DNA from: Lysobacterales bacterium
GTDB taxonomy: Bacteria > Pseudomonadota > Gammaproteobacteria > Xanthomonadales > Xanthomonadaceae
Assembly: GCA_017302135.1 (NCBI GenBank)
Contig: JAFLDZ010000028.1
Span: 1 to 42,682, forward strand
Direction of reading: 5' to 3'
DNA: 42,682 nt
A program made the translations under genes and the position numbers. Within the stretch, counting starts at the first letter, position 1. Each line of letters starts with the position of its first letter. The notes under the pieces were generated by a model. That model was given only the letters and a program-made list of their open reading frames with translations. It was not told the origin of the DNA and did not search any database. Positions 1 through 11,081 of this stretch are shown here, in pieces.

Positions 1-711
1 TCCAACCTGACCTATTCGGGCCAGTCGGGCGGCATCAACGAAGCGTATTCGGACATCGCCGGTGAAGCGGCCGAGTACTACATGCGCGGCACCAACGACT
101 TCCTGGTCGGTGCGGATATCTTCAAGGGGGCAGGTGCGCTGCGTTACATGGCGAATCCGACCCAGGACGGCGTCTCGATCGCGCATACCTCGAACTACTA
201 CGCGGGTCTTGATGTCCACTATTCGTCGGGTATCTACAACAAGGCATTCCACCTGTTGGCGACTACCGCCGGTTGGAACACGCAGAAGGCGTTCCAGGTG
301 TTCGCCCGCGCCAACGATCTGTACTGGACCGCCAGCACCGATTTCAACCAGGGCGTGTGCGGTGTGCAAACGGCAGCCAGCAACCTCGGCTACAACGTGG
401 CCAACGTCACTGCGGCATTCACGGCAGTGGGCGCGACCTGCGGCAGTGGCGGTGGCGGCACCCCGCCGACGATCACCAGCTTCATCTGCCCCGACTACGG
501 CAACAGCGGCGGTGGCATGTACTGGTGCGAAGTCACCTACTCCTCGTCGACGCCGGCCACGGTGACCTGGCCGAACGGTTCTCACAACAACTACTACACC
601 GGTCGCTGCTCGCGTGGCAGCCGACCGACAGTGACCGTGTCTGTGGCCAATTCCGCCGGCTCGGTATCAAGCAGCAGGACCTTCAACTGCCCGACCAATC
701 CGATTCCGTAA
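1..711 (+). CDS. Secreted M4 (thermolysin-type) metalloprotease, 3' part
   Basis: The frame is open from base 1, so the 5' part lies outside the window. The first residues contain SGGINEAYSDIAG, the M4 motif whose Glu is the third zinc ligand; the HExxH helix would lie just upstream. Around base 200 to 290, GLDVHYSSGIYNKAFHLLA matches the M4 segment carrying the proton-donor His. GWNTQKAFQVFARAN follows, then a Gly-rich linker (about 450-465). The last 81 residues (466-708) form a separate module with four Cys, ending in CPTNPIP. The family hydrolyses peptide bonds outside the cell. The C-terminal module is 50/81 identical, without gaps, to the one ending the next gene's product, so both proteases probably share a secretion, anchoring or substrate-binding module (inference). 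A strong hairpin follows the stop codon. Confidence 0.9.
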   Translation, partial: SNLTYSGQSGGINEAYSDIAGEAAEYYMRGTNDFLVGADIFKGAGALRYMANPTQDGVSIAHTSNYYAGLDVHYSSGIYNKAFHLLATTAGWNTQKAFQVFARANDLYWTASTDFNQGVCGVQTAASNLGYNVANVTAAFTAVGATCGSGGGGTPPTITSFICPDYGNSGGGMYWCEVTYSSSTPATVTWPNGSHNNYYTGRCSRGSRPTVTVSVANSAGSVSSSRTFNCPTNPIP

Positions 712-726
712 TCCATCGACACCGGC

Positions 727-754
727 CCGCCGGAGAGAATCCTCTCTCCGGCGG
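727..754 (+). terminator. Terminator hairpin after the M4 protease gene
   Basis: A perfect 12-bp stem (727-738 with 743-754) encloses a 4-base loop, 15 bases after the M4 stop codon. Only a short T-poor tail follows, so it is a strong hairpin but not a textbook T-tract terminator. Confidence 0.7.
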
Positions 755-949
755 TTCCGCTTCCACCGCTACCGCTCGGATCATCCTCGCGTTCCTTTCC
801 TCGCGTTCCTTCGTTTGCGCGGATCGAACGTCATCGCATCTTCGGCGAAGCTTGCGAATCACCTTCAGGACAATTGTCGGCAACCCTGTGCTTGTCGGGT
901 GATTCCGTGCGTGCGTCGATGTCTCCACAATACTTGCAAGGACCCAGGA

Positions 950-2437
950 ATGAACACAAACCATCGCACGTCAAGATTGCCGCTGGCGATCAGCGCCGCC
1001 CTGCTGTGCACCGCGAACATGTCGCCGGTCTTCGCTGGCGAATTCCGCACTGCCGCCAAACCGATCGATGGCCAATACATCGTGGTGCTCAAAGACAATG
1101 CCGCAAGCCTGGTCGGCGAGACCAGCCGCGCCGCGCGCGTCCCGGTGGCCGCGAACGACATCGCCAATGCCCATCGCGCCAAGCTGACCCGCAGTTTCGA
1201 TCGCGTACTGCGCGGTTTCGCAGTGCAGGCGGACGATGCGGCGCTCGCGCGATTGCTGGCCGATCCGCGTGTGGCCTATGTCCAGGAAGACGGCTGGGTT
1301 GCGCCCAGCGCGACGCAGACGGCGCCCACCTGGGGACTGGATCGTATCGATCAGGCCACGTTGCCGCTCGGCAACAGCTACACCTACGAAAACGTGGTGA
1401 GCAGGCCGCATATCTATGTCATCGACTCCGGCGTGCTGACCGGCCACACGGAGTTCACCGGCCGGATGGGCAACGGCATCAGCTACATCGCCGACGGTCG
1501 CGGCACCAGCGACTGCCAGGGCCACGGCACGCATGTCGCGGGAACCGCCGCTGGAACCACCTGGGGCGTGGCCAAGAATGCGATCGTGCATCCGGTACGG
1601 ATCCTGGGCTGCAGCGGGCAGGCGTCGTTCTCCAACATGATCGCGGCGCTGGACTGGGTCGCAGCCAATCGCATCGCACCCGCAGTCGCGAATCTGAGCT
1701 TCACCGCCACGGGAATCGTTACCCCGCTGGATACGGCGGCGGCGAATCTGATCAATTCCGGCGTGACGCTGGTGGTCGCCGCCGGCAATCAGAACATCAA
1801 TGCGTGCGGCTCTTCTCCGGTCAGCGTTCCCGCCGCGATCGCGGTGGGCGCCACCGACCGCATCGACTCCCGCGTGCACACGGTTCCCCTCCCGAACGGC
1901 GGGTCGTATACGACGGCTTACGCCTACGGCCCTTGCATCGACGTTTTCGCGCCCGGCTTCGACATCCTCTCTGCGGGACTGGTCACTAATCCGACGAACG
2001 ACAGCGGCACATCCATGGCCGCGCCGCATGTCACCGGCGCCATCGCGCGCTATCTCAATATCTACCCCGCGACCACGCCTGCTCAGATGGCCAGCGTGCT
2101 GATCGGCGCCGCGACACCCAACGTGGTGAGCAATGCCGGCACGGGTTCGCCCAACCGCCTGCTGTTCATTCCGGAAATGCCCGGTGTGGCGCCGACCGTC
2201 ACGAGTTTCGTCTGTCCCGATCACGGCAACAGCGGCGGCGGCACGTACTGGTGCAACATCGCCTACATCTCGGCGACGCCCGCGACGATCCGTTGGCCCG
2301 GCGGCGCAGCCGGAAACGTCTACAGCGGTCGCTGCACCGCAGGTTCAAGGCCGACCGTGAGCGTCTCCATCAGCAACGCCTACGGCACCGCCACGCGCAG
2401 CGCGACGTTCACTTGCCCGACGGGTCCGATTCCATAA
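950..2437 (+). CDS. Secreted proteinase-K-like serine protease (S8A) with propeptide and C-terminal module
   Basis: A 495-residue preproenzyme. The ATG at 950 is chosen because AAGGA (938-942) precedes it and a signal peptide follows at once (hydrophobic stretch, likely cleavage after VFA at residue 29). Residues about 38-115 are an Inhibitor_I9-type propeptide (QYIVVLKDNA, AYVQEDGWV). The catalytic triad is visible: Asp159 in VIDSGVLTGH, His192 in GHGTHVAGT and Ser355 in SGTSMAAPH, with oxyanion Asn280 in AAGNQN. The last 81 residues (bases 2192-2434) form a four-Cys module nearly the same as the one at the end of the upstream M4 protease. The enzyme should be exported, self-process and degrade extracellular protein. 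It has its own hairpin terminator, so it is probably transcribed separately from the M4 gene. Confidence 0.93.
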   Translation: MNTNHRTSRLPLAISAALLCTANMSPVFAGEFRTAAKPIDGQYIVVLKDNAASLVGETSRAARVPVAANDIANAHRAKLTRSFDRVLRGFAVQADDAALARLLADPRVAYVQEDGWVAPSATQTAPTWGLDRIDQATLPLGNSYTYENVVSRPHIYVIDSGVLTGHTEFTGRMGNGISYIADGRGTSDCQGHGTHVAGTAAGTTWGVAKNAIVHPVRILGCSGQASFSNMIAALDWVAANRIAPAVANLSFTATGIVTPLDTAAANLINSGVTLVVAAGNQNINACGSSPVSVPAAIAVGATDRIDSRVHTVPLPNGGSYTTAYAYGPCIDVFAPGFDILSAGLVTNPTNDSGTSMAAPHVTGAIARYLNIYPATTPAQMASVLIGAATPNVVSNAGTGSPNRLLFIPEMPGVAPTVTSFVCPDHGNSGGGTYWCNIAYISATPATIRWPGGAAGNVYSGRCTAGSRPTVSVSISNAYGTATRSATFTCPTGPIP

Positions 2438-2451
2438 TCCGTTGAATCCTG

Positions 2452-2483
2452 CCCCGCCGGAAAGCATGTTTTCTCCGGCGGGG
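2452..2483 (+). terminator. Terminator hairpin after the S8 protease gene
   Basis: A perfect 10-bp GC-rich stem (2452-2461 with 2474-2483) encloses a 12-base loop containing a short T run, 14 bases after the stop codon. It has the same design as the hairpin after the M4 gene. Confidence 0.65.
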
Positions 2484-2600
2484 TCGGCATGAATCGCGCG
2501 GCGCAACGGAACATGCGCCGCTTCCGATACCGTGTACAAAAGCGTCGGGGGTATGCTTCTATCCCGGCGCGATCGCCGGAGACGCACAGGAAAACAGCGT

Positions 2601-4337
2601 ATGGCGACGACACCCGCGAAGAAAACGGCCGCCAAACGGGCCGCCAAACAGCCCACGCCAGGGAAATTCCCGGCTGCGAGCACCATCGCGGCTAAATACG
2701 ATGTCCACGGCATCATCCTGGATCTCGGCGAGTCGCTGCCGGCGCCCGAGCGCAGAAAAATCCTGGCGCAATTGCGCGCCGAGGTCCCCGCGTTCGCGGC
2801 GCTGACCACGACGGCATCGACAGCGCAACCGCTCGGCAAGGGCGCGAGCGATGTTCTGGTCGCATTCCCCGAAGGCAAGCGCGTTTCCATCGCCAAAACC
2901 TGGAACGCAGTGCATGCGCTGCTGCTGCACCCGCTGGTCGCCGACTGCGAACCGGCGGTGGGCTATACGCTTCCGCCCGAGCCATCGCGTTCGGCGGCGC
3001 GTTCCAGCGGCGACGGCAACGATGTCCATCTGCCCGCATCGATGCCGCGCGACTGGTCGATCAAGGCCGTCGGCGCGAATCACGCACAGACGCAGTTCGG
3101 CGCGACCGGCGCCGGCGTGCGCGTGGGGCATCCCGATACCGGCTACACCGCGCATCCACAGATCGCGGGGCCGCGGCTGCGCATCGCGGACGGCTACGAT
3201 TTCGTCGACGACAAGCCCGATCCGCGCGACCCGATGACCGGCATGCATCCCGGGCACGGCACCGCCACCGGCAGCGTGATCTTCAGCGACGGCGCGCCCG
3301 ATCTGTTCGGCGTCGCGACGGGCGCCGAGCTGGTGCCGCTGCGGGTGTCGAGTTCGGTGATCCATTTCAGTTTCGACAATCTCGTGCAGGCGCTGTATCG
3401 CGCACGAGATCGCGGCTGCCATGTGGTGTCGATGAGTCTGGGCGGGCCGTGGGCCGGGCGTTCGCTGTCGCGCGCTGCCGATGTACTCGTCGCCGATGGC
3501 ATGATCCTGATCGCCGCCGCCGGCAATCACACGAAGATGGTGATCTTTCCGGCCTTGCTCGACAGCGTGATCGCCGTGGCCGCGAGCAACGCGGACAACA
3601 AGCCCTGGAGCGGTTCGGCGTCGGGCGCGGCGATCGACATCACCGCACCGGGCGAATCGGTGTGGCGCGCGTATGCGTTCAAGAAAAAAGGTGTGCTGCA
3701 GTTCGATACCCAGCGCAGCTCGGGCACGTCGTACGCGACCGCGACCACCGCCGGCGTCTGCGCGCTGTGGCTGCAGCACCACGGTATCGCGACGTTGCGC
3801 GCGCGCTACGGCGCGCGTCTCGCATCGGTGTTCACGACGCTGCTCAAGGCGCACTGTCGCCCGGTACCGGGCTGGAACACGGATCGCTACGGTCCGGGCA
3901 TTCTCGATGCCGTCGGTCTGCTCGGCGCGGAGTTGCCGGCATTCGGCGGCGCGGTCAAGCGCAGCGCGCAGCACGTACCGACGCGAACGTCGGCGGCATC
4001 CGACTGGACGCGCCTGCAGCCGTATCTGCCGGAGTTGTCGCCGAAGCAATTGGCGGCAGCGGTGACGAAGATGTACGGCGCGGGAGCGCGGCGCACTGCG
4101 CGCGCCGCGCAGACACCGCCGCCACCGCCGAGCCTGATCGACGAGATCGTGTTCTACGTCGCCACCGATCCTGCCGTGCGCGAAGCCTTTCTCGCTGCTG
4201 GCGGTGTGGGCGCGGCGCCCAAGGCACGCGGCGGGAAAGCAGCCGCAAAGCGGACCGGTGCGACGGCGCTTGATCCGCGCGCAGTGCTGCGCGCGAGGGC
4301 TTCGACGGCATTGCGCGCAGCGCTCACGGAAGACTGA
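2601..4337 (+). CDS. S8 family serine peptidase without signal peptide, lysine/alanine-rich tails
   Basis: A 578-residue protein. ATG 2601 has AGGA at 2588-2591. The in-frame upstream extension (from about 2532) has no clear ribosome binding site. The N terminus (TTPAKKTAAKRAAKQPTPGK) is basic and low-complexity, like a histone H1 tail, and is not a secretion signal. The subtilase core runs from about residue 150 to 430: Asp179 in GHPDTGYTAHP, His219 in HPGHGTATGS, Asn309 in AAAGNH and Ser377 in SSGTSYATAT. The remaining 140 residues have no domain I recognise and end in another Lys/Arg/Ala-rich stretch. Location is unclear: either cytoplasmic or exported by an unrecognised route. It follows the two secreted proteases on the same strand but belongs to a distinct S8 subgroup. 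Confidence 0.85.
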   Translation: MATTPAKKTAAKRAAKQPTPGKFPAASTIAAKYDVHGIILDLGESLPAPERRKILAQLRAEVPAFAALTTTASTAQPLGKGASDVLVAFPEGKRVSIAKTWNAVHALLLHPLVADCEPAVGYTLPPEPSRSAARSSGDGNDVHLPASMPRDWSIKAVGANHAQTQFGATGAGVRVGHPDTGYTAHPQIAGPRLRIADGYDFVDDKPDPRDPMTGMHPGHGTATGSVIFSDGAPDLFGVATGAELVPLRVSSSVIHFSFDNLVQALYRARDRGCHVVSMSLGGPWAGRSLSRAADVLVADGMILIAAAGNHTKMVIFPALLDSVIAVAASNADNKPWSGSASGAAIDITAPGESVWRAYAFKKKGVLQFDTQRSSGTSYATATTAGVCALWLQHHGIATLRARYGARLASVFTTLLKAHCRPVPGWNTDRYGPGILDAVGLLGAELPAFGGAVKRSAQHVPTRTSAASDWTRLQPYLPELSPKQLAAAVTKMYGAGARRTARAAQTPPPPPSLIDEIVFYVATDPAVREAFLAAGGVGAAPKARGGKAAAKRTGATALDPRAVLRARASTALRAALTED

Positions 4338-4367
4338 GCGCGGCGATGCCGATGCTCGTGCCCTCGA

Positions 4368-5123
4368 TCAGAGGAACATGCCACCTGATGCCTCGATCCG
4401 CTGGCCATTGATCCAGCGGTTGGCCGGCGACAGCAGCGAAGCGACCACGCCACCGATATCGTCGGCTTCGCCCACGCGTCCGAGCGCTGTCTGGCCGGCG
4501 AGATAGCCGTTGAGCTGGGCGTTGTCGCGCACCGCGCCGCCGCCGAAGTCGGTCGCGATCGCACCGGGGGCGAGCGTATTCACGCCGATGCCGCGTGCAC
4601 CGAGTTCTTTCGCCTGATAGCGGCTCAGCACTTCGATCGCGCCCTTCATCGCCGCGTATGCGGCATAGCCCGGGACAGTGAAGCGCGCCAGGCCGCTGGA
4701 GACGTTGAGGATCCGGCCACCATCGGCGATCAACGGCAGCAAAGCACTGGTGAGGAAGAACGGGCCTTTGAGATGCACGTTCATCAACAGGTCGAACTGC
4801 GCCTCGGTGGTATCGGCGAACGCAGTGTGGATGCCCATACCGGCGTTGTTGACCAGCGCATCGAGGTGCGCGCCACCCCAACGGGCCAGTACGCCGCGCA
4901 CGGTTTCGACGAACGCGGGAAAGGTGCTGACATCGCCCACGTCGAGCGGTATGGCCACCGCGCGCCGGCCGAGTGCCTCGATCGCAGCGACAGCTTTTTT
5001 TGCTTCGCCGGCTTCGCTGCGATAGGTCAGGACGATATCGCTGCCCTGTTGGGCGAGCTGCAGCGCCATATCGCGGCCAAGACCGCGGCTGCCGCCTGTG
5101 ATCAGAACGATGGGGGTAGGCAT
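4368..5123 (-). CDS. SDR family NAD(P)-dependent oxidoreductase
   Basis: A 251-residue classical short-chain dehydrogenase/reductase. The ATG at 5123 is chosen because GGAG lies 8 bases upstream and the cofactor-binding strand starts at once (PIVLITGGSRGLG, the TGxxxGxG motif at residues 9-16). NNAGMG is present, as is the active-site YxxxK (YAAMK), preceded by the SS of NVSSGLARF. The C-terminal SLLSPANRWINGQRIEASGG is the usual SDR ending. The substrate cannot be told from sequence. It is divergent from a LysR gene with 125 bases between the starts, the common arrangement for a LysR regulator and its target. Confidence 0.92.
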   Translation of the reverse strand: MPTPIVLITGGSRGLGRDMALQLAQQGSDIVLTYRSEAGEAKKAVAAIEALGRRAVAIPLDVGDVSTFPAFVETVRGVLARWGGAHLDALVNNAGMGIHTAFADTTEAQFDLLMNVHLKGPFFLTSALLPLIADGGRILNVSSGLARFTVPGYAAYAAMKGAIEVLSRYQAKELGARGIGVNTLAPGAIATDFGGGAVRDNAQLNGYLAGQTALGRVGEADDIGGVVASLLSPANRWINGQRIEASGGMFL

Positions 5124-5213
5124 GTCGGACTCCAGTTGAACCGCCGGATCAGCGGAAGCAGACACTCTATTGGTCGATTTGATGATGATAAATAATGCGG
5201 ATACGATTTATCT

Positions 5214-5230
5214 GTTCGCAATTGACGAAC
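5214..5230. promoter_or_regulatory. Inverted repeat in the SDR/LysR intergenic region, possible LysR operator
   Basis: GTTCG and CGAAC flank a 7-base spacer (CAATTGA), forming a 17-bp dyad in the most AT-rich part of the divergent intergenic region, 19 bases before the LysR start. LysR proteins bind dyads of about this size (T-N11-A type) between themselves and a divergent target. Assignment as the operator is inference. Confidence 0.4.
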
Positions 5231-5248
5231 AATTCCCGAGAAATTGGC

Positions 5249-6160
5249 ATGCACTCGATCGACGCGATGCGGATGTTCATGCGCGTGGCCGAACTGGCCA
5301 GCTTCACCCAGGCGGCCGACAGCCTGTGTCTGCCCAAATCGAGCGTCTCCACCGCGCTGCAGAAGCTGGAGGCCGAGCTCGCCACACAATTGCTGCATCG
5401 GACCACCCGCCGGGTGCGGTTGACGGCCGATGGCCAGCAGTTCTACGAGCGGTGCCGGGATCTGCTTGCCGATCTGGACGAAGTGCAGACCATGTTCCAG
5501 CGCAGCGATCAAACGCTGCGCGGACGGCTGCGCGTGGATATGTCCAGCGGCATCGCCCGCCATCAGGTGATCCCGGCCCTTCCCTCGTTCATGGCCGCAC
5601 ATCCCGCCCTGGAACTGGAGTTGAGCTGTACCGATCGCCGTGTCGATCTGGTGCGCGAGGGCTTCGACTGCGTGGTCCGGGTGGGTACTGTCGCCGACAG
5701 CAGCCTGATTGCGCGCCCGCTGGGCGCCCTGGAAGTCCTGAACTGCGCGAGTCCGGGCTACCTGCAAGCGCATGGCACGCCGCAGACGCTCGAAGCGCTC
5801 TCGACGCACAAGCTCATCCACTACGCATCGACATTCGGTGGCGAGTTGGACGGCTGGGAGTATCGCGACAAGGATGGCCGGTACCGCAGCCTGCCGATGG
5901 CCGGCGCCCTGGTCGTCAACAGCGCCGACGCCTACCAGGAAGCCTGTCTGGCGGGGATGGGCCTGATCCAGGCACCGGCCAGCGGTCTGCGCGCACTGCT
6001 CCGCAGCGGCGCCCTGGTCGAAGTGCTGCCCGGGTATCGCGCCGAACCCATGCCGGTGACGGTCCTGTACCCGCACCGGCGCAATCTCTCGCGCCGGGTG
6101 CGCGCTTTCATGGACTGGCTGGAGCAGACGATGCGGCCGTTCCTGCTGCCGATCGATTGA
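5249..6160 (+). CDS. LysR family transcriptional regulator
   Basis: A 303-residue protein. ATG 5249 gives the typical N terminus (MHSIDAMRMFMRVAELASF); an in-frame ATG 54 bases upstream would add residues not typical of the family. The winged helix-turn-helix fills residues about 1-60 (SFTQAADSLCLPKSSVSTAL), followed by the linker helix and a LysR substrate-binding domain (VDLVREGFDCVVRVG). It resembles the CrgA/DsdC-like proteobacterial subgroup that often controls a neighbouring oxidoreductase. It probably controls the divergent SDR gene and itself. Its 3' end meets the DUF4124 gene on the other strand with only 7 bases between stop codons and no hairpin. Confidence 0.93.
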   Translation: MHSIDAMRMFMRVAELASFTQAADSLCLPKSSVSTALQKLEAELATQLLHRTTRRVRLTADGQQFYERCRDLLADLDEVQTMFQRSDQTLRGRLRVDMSSGIARHQVIPALPSFMAAHPALELELSCTDRRVDLVREGFDCVVRVGTVADSSLIARPLGALEVLNCASPGYLQAHGTPQTLEALSTHKLIHYASTFGGELDGWEYRDKDGRYRSLPMAGALVVNSADAYQEACLAGMGLIQAPASGLRALLRSGALVEVLPGYRAEPMPVTVLYPHRRNLSRRVRAFMDWLEQTMRPFLLPID

Positions 6161-6167
6161 ACGACGC

Positions 6168-6800
6168 TCAGCCGACGCAGGTGCTCTCGCGATACACCTT
6201 CGACAGGCGATCGAATTCCGCCTTGCGGTCGTCGTTGCGGCCGCCGCCGACCTTCCAGCGGAATTCGGCTTCGTCGACGCGCTTCTTCCAGGACACGCAC
6301 AGTTGTTCAGCGGGCACCGCGATGCAGGCGTCCTGACGCATTTCGCAGGTGGTGCCGGCAGCGAGTTCGCTGCTGCCATCGATGCCGATCGATTGCACCG
6401 GCGCGCAGGTCGCGGGCGGTTCGGCGGTGTCGCCGAGATAGTCGCGTTCGTCCCAGGTGCGGCACTGGTACAGCGCCGGTGGCGCGGTGCGCGCTACGGG
6501 TTCGGGAACAACTGTCGCTGTCGCGGGTACCGGTGGCGGTGCTGAAGCGGCGGCTTGCGGCTTGATCACCGTTGCCGGCGGCGCCGGCAGGGTCGGCAGC
6601 ACGCCGACTTTGCGCAGCGTCTGCTGGCTGCCTTTCGGGCAGGGCACGTCGTTCTGCAGGGTGACCGCGCCGCTGGCGTCGACGCAGCGGTAGATCGTGA
6701 TGTCGCTCTGGGCGCGCGCGGGCAACGCCAGTGCGGTCAAGGCGCTTGCAAGCGCGCCGGCAATCACGCCGGCAGATAGGGCGATCCGGATCGATCTCAT
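6168..6800 (-). CDS. Exported DUF4124-type protein A
   Basis: A 210-residue protein with an N-terminal signal peptide (MRSIRIALSAGVIAGALASA, likely cleavage after ARA-Q at about residue 31). ITIYRCVDASGAVTLQNDVPCPKG follows, a DUF4124-type motif with two Cys. A Pro/Ala-rich linker spans about residues 60-105. The C-terminal part has six more Cys, suggesting disulfides in the periplasm. The start is set by one-base coupling to the gene upstream (TGA-A-ATG). DUF4124 proteins are common in Xanthomonadaceae and have no known function. It is likely co-transcribed with the paralogue encoded immediately upstream. Confidence 0.8.
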   Translation of the reverse strand: MRSIRIALSAGVIAGALASALTALALPARAQSDITIYRCVDASGAVTLQNDVPCPKGSQQTLRKVGVLPTLPAPPATVIKPQAAASAPPPVPATATVVPEPVARTAPPALYQCRTWDERDYLGDTAEPPATCAPVQSIGIDGSSELAAGTTCEMRQDACIAVPAEQLCVSWKKRVDEAEFRWKVGGGRNDDRKAEFDRLSKVYRESTCVG

Positions 6801-6801
6801 T

Positions 6802-7488
6802 TCAGCGGCAATCCTGTGCGAGGCGGGCATTGATACTGCGCTCTTCCTGGCCGAGCACCGCGCGCTCGGACGGCTGGGCGATGCTGTAGCGGCGCCGGAG
6901 CGCGTCGCGGCGGTCGACCAGACGTTCGCAGACGTCGACCTGCGGCAGCGCATGACAGGGGTCGCGCACCCATGTGCCGCCGCCGAATTCGGAATAGGTC
7001 GGGGTCAGCACCCGGGTGGCGCCGCTGTCGTATCCGCCGCTGACGCGGCCATTGTCGACACGGACATTCAGGCGGCCCGGTTCGTACACCACCTGCCCCG
7101 GAACCGGATAGCCGTTCGGCCAAAGCGGCACCCAGTGCGCGTTGCCTTCGGGCGTGTCGCTCAGATAGCGGCTGTTGTCCGGGGCGATGCATTCGTACAG
7201 CGGGCGCGGGGTGTTGACGATGATGATCTGCGGCGGCGGCGCCACCGCGACGCCCGTCGGCGCCGGTGCGGGCAGCGGAGGCCGTGGCGGCGCGTCCTTC
7301 GGTCGCAGCATGCTGCGGGCTTCCTGGCGCTCGCCCTTGTTGCAGGGCGAATCGCGCAGGGTCAGCCGGCCCCTGGCGTCGGTGCAGCGATAGATCGTGA
7401 CCGGATCGGCGGCCTGCGCATGCGCGGACGCGGGCAGGACCATCGCCAACGCGAGCAGGAGAAGCGGAACGGATGTGATCGGGCGCAT
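6802..7488 (-). CDS. Exported DUF4124-type protein B
   Basis: A 228-residue paralogue of the gene that follows it. The signal peptide is clear (MRPITSVPLLLLALAMVLPA, then SAHAQA). The DUF4124 segment VTIYRCTDARGRLTLRDSPC comes next, then a Pro-rich linker and a C-terminal region with DPCHALPQVDVCERLVDRRD and a final Asp-Cys-Arg. ATG 7488 is the first start giving a signal peptide; the longer open frame upstream overlaps tsaC and reads as low-complexity noise. Its stop is one base from the start of the next gene, so translation is probably coupled. Function is unknown; periplasmic location is inferred from the signal peptide. Confidence 0.8.
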   Translation of the reverse strand: MRPITSVPLLLLALAMVLPASAHAQAADPVTIYRCTDARGRLTLRDSPCNKGERQEARSMLRPKDAPPRPPLPAPAPTGVAVAPPPQIIIVNTPRPLYECIAPDNSRYLSDTPEGNAHWVPLWPNGYPVPGQVVYEPGRLNVRVDNGRVSGGYDSGATRVLTPTYSEFGGGTWVRDPCHALPQVDVCERLVDRRDALRRRYSIAQPSERAVLGQEERSINARLAQDCR

Positions 7489-7570
7489 CCGCGCATCTTG
7501 CGTCGGCTGCACACCTGCGGGGAAGTGGTGCGGGGCACGATGTTCGCCCGGGTTCAGGCCGCTGACGGGC

Positions 7571-8134
7571 TCAGGAACGCAGCGAAGCCCCAGTGCAGGC
7601 ATCGCGGATCGGCGTGGGCCGGTCCAGGCCGCCGGCCTCGCCATCCAGCACGCCATCGAGACGTGCCAGCAGCGCCGGGTCCAGAGCCGCCCGCAGGCGC
7701 GCTGCAGGCGCACCGGCGAGGTTGGCGCTGGTCGAGACCAGCGGGCCACCGAACGCCGCGCACAGCGCGACCACGGGCGGATACGCGCTGACCCGCACCG
7801 CGACGCTGTCGTGGCTGCCGGTGATCCACGACGGCACCTGCGGCGACGCCGGCATCACCCAGGTGTGCGCACCGGGCCAGGTCGCGCGCACGGCGGCGGC
7901 CCGTCCCGGGGGCAAGCGGTCCCAGTCGACGATCGCGTCGAGCTGGGCGACATCGCCCGCGATCAGGATCATGCCTTTGTCGACCGGCCGCTGTTTGATC
8001 GCGAGCAGGCGATGGACGGCGGCCTCGTCGAACGGGTCGCAGCCCAAGCCCCAGACGCCTTCGGTCGGGTAGGCGATCACCGCGCCGGCGCGCAGTCGAC
8101 CGGCGGCGGCGGCGATATCCAGCGCGTCGGTCAC
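7571..8134 (-). CDS. tsaC: Threonylcarbamoyl-AMP synthase TsaC (YrdC/Sua5 family)
   Basis: A 187-residue short-form YrdC protein, about the length of E. coli TsaC. It makes threonylcarbamoyl-AMP from threonine, bicarbonate and ATP, the first step of t6A37 modification of ANN-decoding tRNAs. Visible family features are AYPTEGVWGLGCDP, the KQRP and KGMILIA segments of the nucleotide/RNA-binding groove, and GGPLVSTSANLAG. The start is a GTG at 8134, 22 bases after the topA stop; no in-frame ATG is available nearer. The 22-base gap suggests transcription with topA. E. coli tsaC also has a TopA-related gene (yrdD) next to it. Confidence 0.92.
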   Translation of the reverse strand: MTDALDIAAAAGRLRAGAVIAYPTEGVWGLGCDPFDEAAVHRLLAIKQRPVDKGMILIAGDVAQLDAIVDWDRLPPGRAAAVRATWPGAHTWVMPASPQVPSWITGSHDSVAVRVSAYPPVVALCAAFGGPLVSTSANLAGAPAARLRAALDPALLARLDGVLDGEAGGLDRPTPIRDACTGASLRS

Positions 8135-8156
8135 GGCGGCGTCACCGGCATTGCGA

Positions 8157-10742
<2,586 letters not shown>

Positions 10743-11081
10743 CGGGGGAGCGGTATTCCGGAAAAGGGGGATCGCCGGTATCGGCAGGTGCCGCTGGCAG
10801 GACGTTTTTCGGCGTCCGGCCAGAAGGCGACGCCCGGGGCGGGCCCGGGCGTTCGGTCAGTTCTCTTTTTTAGTGGTGTCATGTCCGGGCCGCCCCTGTC
10901 AAGCGGAATCGACCGGAGCGGCTCCATCGGGCACCCTGCCCGGCCCGATGGACGCGCTTGTCCGCCGACACGGCAGTCGTGGCCAAAGCCGGCCAGCTTC
11001 ACCATTGCGGCAAGGCCTGCGATCCGCATCGACAGCCTTCCTCGAAACACCGGAAACGTGGATCTCCATCCGGCACGAACG
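10743..11081. other. Intergenic region upstream of topA
   Basis: No gene is supported in these 339 bases. A GC-rich perfect 8-bp inverted repeat (10831-10838 with 10844-10851, loop GCGGG) is followed on the plus strand by a T-rich run at 10861-10871. On the minus strand it would sit in the topA leader. A TTGACA box on the minus strand (10902-10897) could be a topA -35 element, but no good -10 lies 16-18 bases from it. Both assignments are weak. Confidence 0.35.

Noticed and set aside
10831..10871. Rho-independent terminator on the plus strand
   Set aside because: The hairpin is followed by a T-rich run only after about 10 bases, and no plus-strand gene precedes it. It is kept only as a structure in the topA upstream region.
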